DNA from: JANLUX01 sp031363705
Lineage (GTDB): Bacteria > Bacteroidota > Bacteroidia > AKYH767-A > OLB10
Assembly: GCA_031363705.1 (NCBI GenBank)
Contig: JANLUX010000104.1
Coordinates: forward strand, 1-8,497
Length of the DNA: 8,497 bases
Direction: 5' to 3'
Each line of letters opens with the position of its first letter. The stretch's first letter is position 1. The notes below the pieces were generated by a model. That model ran no database searches. It was not told the DNA's origin and worked only from the letters and a program-made list of their open reading frames with translations. This document shows positions 6,701 through 8,497 of the stretch, piece by piece. The translations under genes were made by a program, and so were the position numbers.

Positions 6701-8497
6701 ATACCGTGACTGGTTACTTTATCCACTGCCTGTGCTATCACTCCGTCCTGAAAAAACGGCTCAGTAATAAAAGTTACATCATCAATAATAATATCACAGG
6801 AATCGGATTCCAGTTCTTTAATGCCTTCAGCCATGTTCCCCGCACTAATAAATCCTGTTCTAAAAGCAAGTGTTGCCTTAGGCGCTACATCGTGTACAAT
6901 TTGCAGCATGGCTCTTCCCTCATCGCTTTTTCGGCCGTAAGGATATTCTTTCAATAACCTTACAGGTGTGGAATTGAGGCCTGGCAAATCTCCGTTGAGC
7001 ACATCTGTCCCTGCCGGATTACCTGACTTTCTATTGTAGCTGTCTGAAAGCACTCCTATTTTAACGCCTGTTCCATCCACTTTAAAAACCTTTCGGGCAA
7101 GATCAGATCGCATTGCCACATCCCCTTTCGAATAAGCCACTCCCGTTCCGTTTACCTGGGCACTCCCAGTGACGGGAGTATAATAGGGTCGGACATATAC
7201 TATTAGGCTGTCATTATAGAGCGTATCGAGAATTCCAAGCTTAGCTATAGCGAACTTCCCTGTTATAATAGTTGAATCCTCACCGTTATCTATAAAATCA
7301 GTCATGCCGTATGTAGTGTCCTGAAGTATTGTATAAACCGAATCATACATTCCTTCCACAATAATTATATCAATAAATACACTATCACTTGCCAAGACTA
7401 TAGTGCTTGTATTTACCGTATTAGAAGAAGTAGTAGTAGTATCTGCAATTGAATCAGGGTTGCTTTGAAGTTCAGTTAATTCAGATCCGATTGCACCCCC
7501 GGTTTTGCCGCTGTCCGGAGCTGAGAAATAAGGAATTATACAATTTACTATTGCCATGGTAATGGAAGCACTACCTGTGCAACCATTATTAGTTAATGTA
7601 ACCGAATAAGTGTTAGGTGTTGTTATCACAATTGTGTCCGTTGTTTCTCCGGTGGACCATGTGTAACTGTAATTATTAATTACTCCGGGAGTAGAATCCA
7701 TGACCGCTAAAGCGACTGTGCCACCTTCTGCACAAAGAGGACTATTGGGAATAATTCCTGGAGTTGGGTAAGGTGTTACAAACACTGATACCGGTTTGAT
7801 ACTGCTGCAACCTGAAGATGCAGTTCCCTTAATGTAATATATTCCTGAAACCGATACACTTGACGGTGAAACCAATGAGGAAGTTCCTAAGCTATCATTC
7901 CAGTAAGTATAGATTAATCCAGATGTTGAACCTGCTGTAACAGACGTAGCTGTCAGATTAATTGTTGCAGGAGCGCATACGGACGAGGGATTGGTTATGA
8001 TAAGGGTAACGATTATTGCAGTGTGTGTAATATTTCCGTTGGAAGGATCACAGGCATCTGAGGTACAAATATTATTGTCATTAATGTTTACAGGAGTATG
8101 AGTAATAACTCCATTTGCAGGGTTACAGGCATCTGTAGTGCAACCATTATTGTCATCAATATTTATAGTAGTGTGCGTAATAGTTCCTGTTGCAGGATCG
8201 CAAGCATCGGTTGTACAAACATTACCATCATCTGTATTAATAGGAGTGTGGTACACGCCTGTTACAGGATTACAACCGTCTGTTGTACATGGATCGTTAT
8301 CATTTATATTTACAGGAGTGTGGTACACGCCTGATGAAGGATCACAACCATCTGTTGTACAGGCATTGTTATCATTCTCAATTGGATTTGTTACATGAGT
8401 AGGACCTGTTACAGGATTACAACCGTCTGTTGTACATGCATCGTTATCATTTATATTTACAGGAGTGTGGTACACGCCTGATGAAGGATCACAACCA
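3760..8497 (-). CDS. Giant mosaic exoprotein with subtilisin/sedolisin-like peptidase, MBG and cysteine-repeat domains (partial, start outside window)
   Basis: The frame is open to the right edge. Its first in-window start codon (GTG at 8475) is an internal Val inside a repeat, so the true start lies upstream; at least 1578 residues are visible. Numbering here takes that Val as 1. Residues 1-152: about six cysteine repeats of 24-25 residues (CTTDGC(D/N)P..G motif, Asp/Asn-rich). Residues about 160-312: Ig-like modules with paired Cys. Residues 364-445: a prodomain-like segment. Residues about 456-889: a peptidase of the subtilisin fold, with D478 in GVLSDSYN, E519 in SDEGRAML, N600 in TSAGN and S823 in GTSAAVPHAAG. 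Residues about 892-981: an IPT/TIG-like domain. Residues 984-1078, 1081-1328 and 1334-1423: three MBG-type domains (ending in patterns such as YELGSLTI), the second interrupted by ARNLVN-type hexapeptides at 1137-1265. Residues about 1437-1460: a single cysteine repeat. Residues 1466-1569: a beta domain (FIEGFY, ICDSITVGL, YYIVIQHRNAIETWS) common near the C-termini of Bacteroidota exoproteins. The protein ends straight after it, with no T9SS tail or dockerin. A secreted or surface protease is the likely role; substrate unknown. Confidence 0.85.
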   Translation of the reverse strand, partial: GCDPSSGVYHTPVNINDNDACTTDGCNPVTGPTHVTNPIENDNNACTTDGCDPSSGVYHTPVNINDNDPCTTDGCNPVTGVYHTPINTDDGNVCTTDACDPATGTITHTTINIDDNNGCTTDACNPANGVITHTPVNINDNNICTSDACDPSNGNITHTAIIVTLIITNPSSVCAPATINLTATSVTAGSTSGLIYTYWNDSLGTSSLVSPSSVSVSGIYYIKGTASSGCSSIKPVSVFVTPYPTPGIIPNSPLCAEGGTVALAVMDSTPGVINNYSYTWSTGETTDTIVITTPNTYSVTLTNNGCTGSASITMAIVNCIIPYFSAPDSGKTGGAIGSELTELQSNPDSIADTTTTSSNTVNTSTIVLASDSVFIDIIIVEGMYDSVYTILQDTTYGMTDFIDNGEDSTIITGKFAIAKLGILDTLYNDSLIVYVRPYYTPVTGSAQVNGTGVAYSKGDVAMRSDLARKVFKVDGTGVKIGVLSDSYNRKSGNPAGTDVLNGDLPGLNSTPVRLLKEYPYGRKSDEGRAMLQIVHDVAPKATLAFRTGFISAGNMAEGIKELESDSCDIIIDDVTFITEPFFQDGVIAQAVDKVTSHGITYFTSAGNFGNKSYEGIFKPVNPPAAYNPGKAHNFASSGTDYTQRVKLKSGTYTVVLQWEDSIYSLGQMPGASNDLDIYLTDDFGNRIFGFNRVNTGGDPLEVLPFTVKGNSVANIMIVRASGTANVRFKYVVFRGELEITEYAITGTSTIVGQANAVGAITMGAVRYTKTPAFGVNPPLIESFSSKGGTAVNGVTRNKPDLVAPDGVNTTVSFGSQNIEKDAFPNFFGTSAAVPHAAGVAALLIEAKKKFYSQSANLSPTEIRTILQNTAQDMDAPGFDYVTGYGFIQADSAIASLAAPAPIANALTLPDSTTIPGLLPFTVTIAGSYFNPLSKVYFNDTLVSSTFLNSAQIAAQIPEFIGNPPLKVYNPPVTPSGLDGGYSNEIYFYKKTVIVTADNKSKKFGEKLPVFTTSVLVDGQPLSYFNLTLAGLKLDSIYHSTSATTLSNTGIYYIQDSIKPLNPADSVNKLLLDYYQYIFVSGLLEVTKQPLTIIAKDTVLTYGDKIDSLNLTYSYDKTNIAITDRDTFLSSLEEDHKSQLADGLVLVDARNLVNGRSLVNADIAHLSFLVSARSLINARSLVNARSLVNALTLADSVVYETTKIVDVAVANVFNYRDRPDSSALVMVSAPNLVNARNLVNARNLINGTAFSNARNLINARNLVNARNLVNSDNVTDSSNENLVVVIDSSDVDAPYPDTLGDFKSINMITGITVGTWAIVPGALLSDNFDITYELGSLTILPKPLTIKAKDTLVNFGGTPLFKFIASRYQYDDADSNVIAAPPVYRILDSLNQVMTNDTLSPGFYTIAPDSISLKLPSNYIVNYDTGILTALEACVFYNSITQTYSPINTNDNDTCTIDGCDPNTGVYHNYSCFITINLKTFIEGFYLPGTDSMQAVLDPVNLSTICDSITVGLADSASLQILTTDTRVINTHGIGSFTFSGLIPAHRYYIVIQHRNAIETWSKYSYSFENAVMNFDLTR
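4681..5067 (-). repeat. ARNLVN/ARSLVN hexapeptide repeat insert (18-bp DNA period) within an MBG domain
   Basis: Two clusters of an 18-bp repeat encode hexapeptides. The N-terminal cluster (4915-5067) reads ARNLVN, GRSLVN, an 11-residue break, ARSLIN, ARSLVN, ARSLVN. The second (4681-4815) reads APNLVN, ARNLVN, ARNLIN, GTAFSN, ARNLIN, ARNLVN, ARNLVN. A spacer of about 33 residues without repeats separates them. Cluster 1 mostly has Ser at the third position and cluster 2 has Asn, suggesting separate local expansions. Codons vary between copies, so most are not very recent. The insert splits the second MBG-type domain. Confidence 0.85.
5809..7110 (-). other. Subtilisin-fold peptidase domain with Glu in place of catalytic His
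   Basis: This segment encodes the protease unit of the giant exoprotein. Catalytic candidates are Asp (codon 7042-7044, GVLSDSYN), Glu (codon 6919-6921, SDEGRAMLQIVHDVAP), oxyanion Asn (codon 6676-6678, TSAGN) and nucleophile Ser (codon 6007-6009, GTSAAVPHAAG). In ordinary S8 subtilases the second motif is HGTxVA; here EGRAML occupies that place, as sedolisins (S53) use Glu instead of His. Asn and Ser lie 223 residues apart, against about 66 in subtilisin. The excess is a beta-rich insert (LKSGTYTVVLQWED, then SNDLDIYLTD) resembling a pre-peptidase/PPC-type jelly roll. I recall homologues with the same DEGRAML signature in other bacteria, so this is probably a real family and not a decayed copy. 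Confidence 0.75.
8258..8350 (-). repeat. 93-bp near-identical direct repeat, copy 1 (partner 8405-8497)
   Basis: This segment matches 8405-8497 at an offset of 147 bp (49 codons, two repeat units) with one difference that I can find: g at 8292 against c at 8439. The change turns Pro into Ala before the first Cys of the unit. Such identity against the diverged neighbouring units points to a recent in-frame duplication or gene conversion. Confidence 0.8.
8405..8497 (-). repeat. 93-bp near-identical direct repeat, copy 2 (reaches window edge)
   Basis: Partner of 8258-8350. It runs into the right edge of the window, so the true repeat may be longer and further copies may follow outside. Confidence 0.75.

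Larger units (their letters stand above)
8020..8497 (-). repeat. Array of 24-25-residue cysteine/Asp-Asn repeats
   Basis: About six tandem copies follow the pattern G(V/T)(Y/I)(T)HTPxNxxDxxxCTTD(G/A)C(D/N)P. Each has two Cys five residues apart and an acidic/Asn-rich loop that could bind calcium, by analogy with thrombospondin type 3-like repeats (inference). Unit length alternates between 24 and 25 residues. The array continues past the right edge. A solitary further copy lies at 4096-4170, near the C-terminus of the same protein. Confidence 0.8.

Noticed and set aside
8098..8398. Overlapping plus-strand open frames opposite the cysteine repeats
   Set aside because: They arise from the repetitive coding sequence on the minus strand and resemble no protein I know.
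8473..8475. GTG at 8475 as the start of the giant exoprotein
   Set aside because: It is an internal Val of a repeat unit; the same frame continues to the window edge with GCDPSSG, so the gene begins upstream.
3760..8497. A multi-gene defence or secretion cassette
   Set aside because: The neighbours share only an envelope or exported nature; no nuclease, toxin, transporter or recurrent gene pairing is visible.

Overview
The window looks like a chromosomal stretch from a member of the Bacteroidota, possibly Sphingobacteriia/Chitinophagia-like. The signs are AT-rich DNA, a -7 promoter element of the TAnnTTTG type, genes without Shine-Dalgarno sites, a type IX secretion (T9SS) C-terminal sorting domain, and very long mosaic secreted proteins built from PKD/Ig-like, MBG and cysteine-repeat modules. 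The family-level guess is inference.

Layout, left to right. (1) 1-200, minus: the N-terminal 66 codons of a PLP-dependent class I/II (aspartate-type) aminotransferase, running off the left edge, with its own short-leader promoter. (2) 266-2263, minus: a complete 665-residue secreted protein with a signal peptide, a GCTDPxA-type cysteine motif, a beta-propeller-like region, a PKD domain, two tandem Ig-like repeats and a T9SS type A tail. (3) 2264-2478: a divergent intergenic region. (4) 2500-3684 (alternative GTG at 2479), plus: a single-pass membrane protein with a periplasmic TPR-like helical part and a cytoplasmic coiled coil ending in a four-helix Hpt-like domain. In that domain the usual phospho-accepting His is Gln. 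(5) 3685-3759: a 75-bp convergent gap. (6) 3760 to beyond 8497, minus: a giant mosaic exoprotein of at least 1578 visible residues whose start lies outside the window. From its N-terminal side it carries a cysteine/Asp/Asn-rich repeat array, Ig-like domains, a prodomain-like segment and a subtilisin-fold peptidase with Glu at the catalytic His position. These are followed by an IPT-like domain and three MBG-type domains, the second split by an insert of ARNLVN hexapeptide repeats. One stray cysteine repeat and a Bacteroidota-type C-terminal beta domain close the protein, with no sorting tag.

Nothing ties the genes into one pathway. They share a cell-surface or envelope theme (two exported mosaic proteins and one membrane sensor-like protein), while the aminotransferase is metabolic. 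The best leads are the hexapeptide insert inside an MBG domain, the His-less Hpt-like domain, the Glu-containing subtilisin-like active site, and the missing secretion tail on an otherwise plainly exported protein. I see no mobile element, CRISPR array, RNA gene or clearly new multi-gene system.
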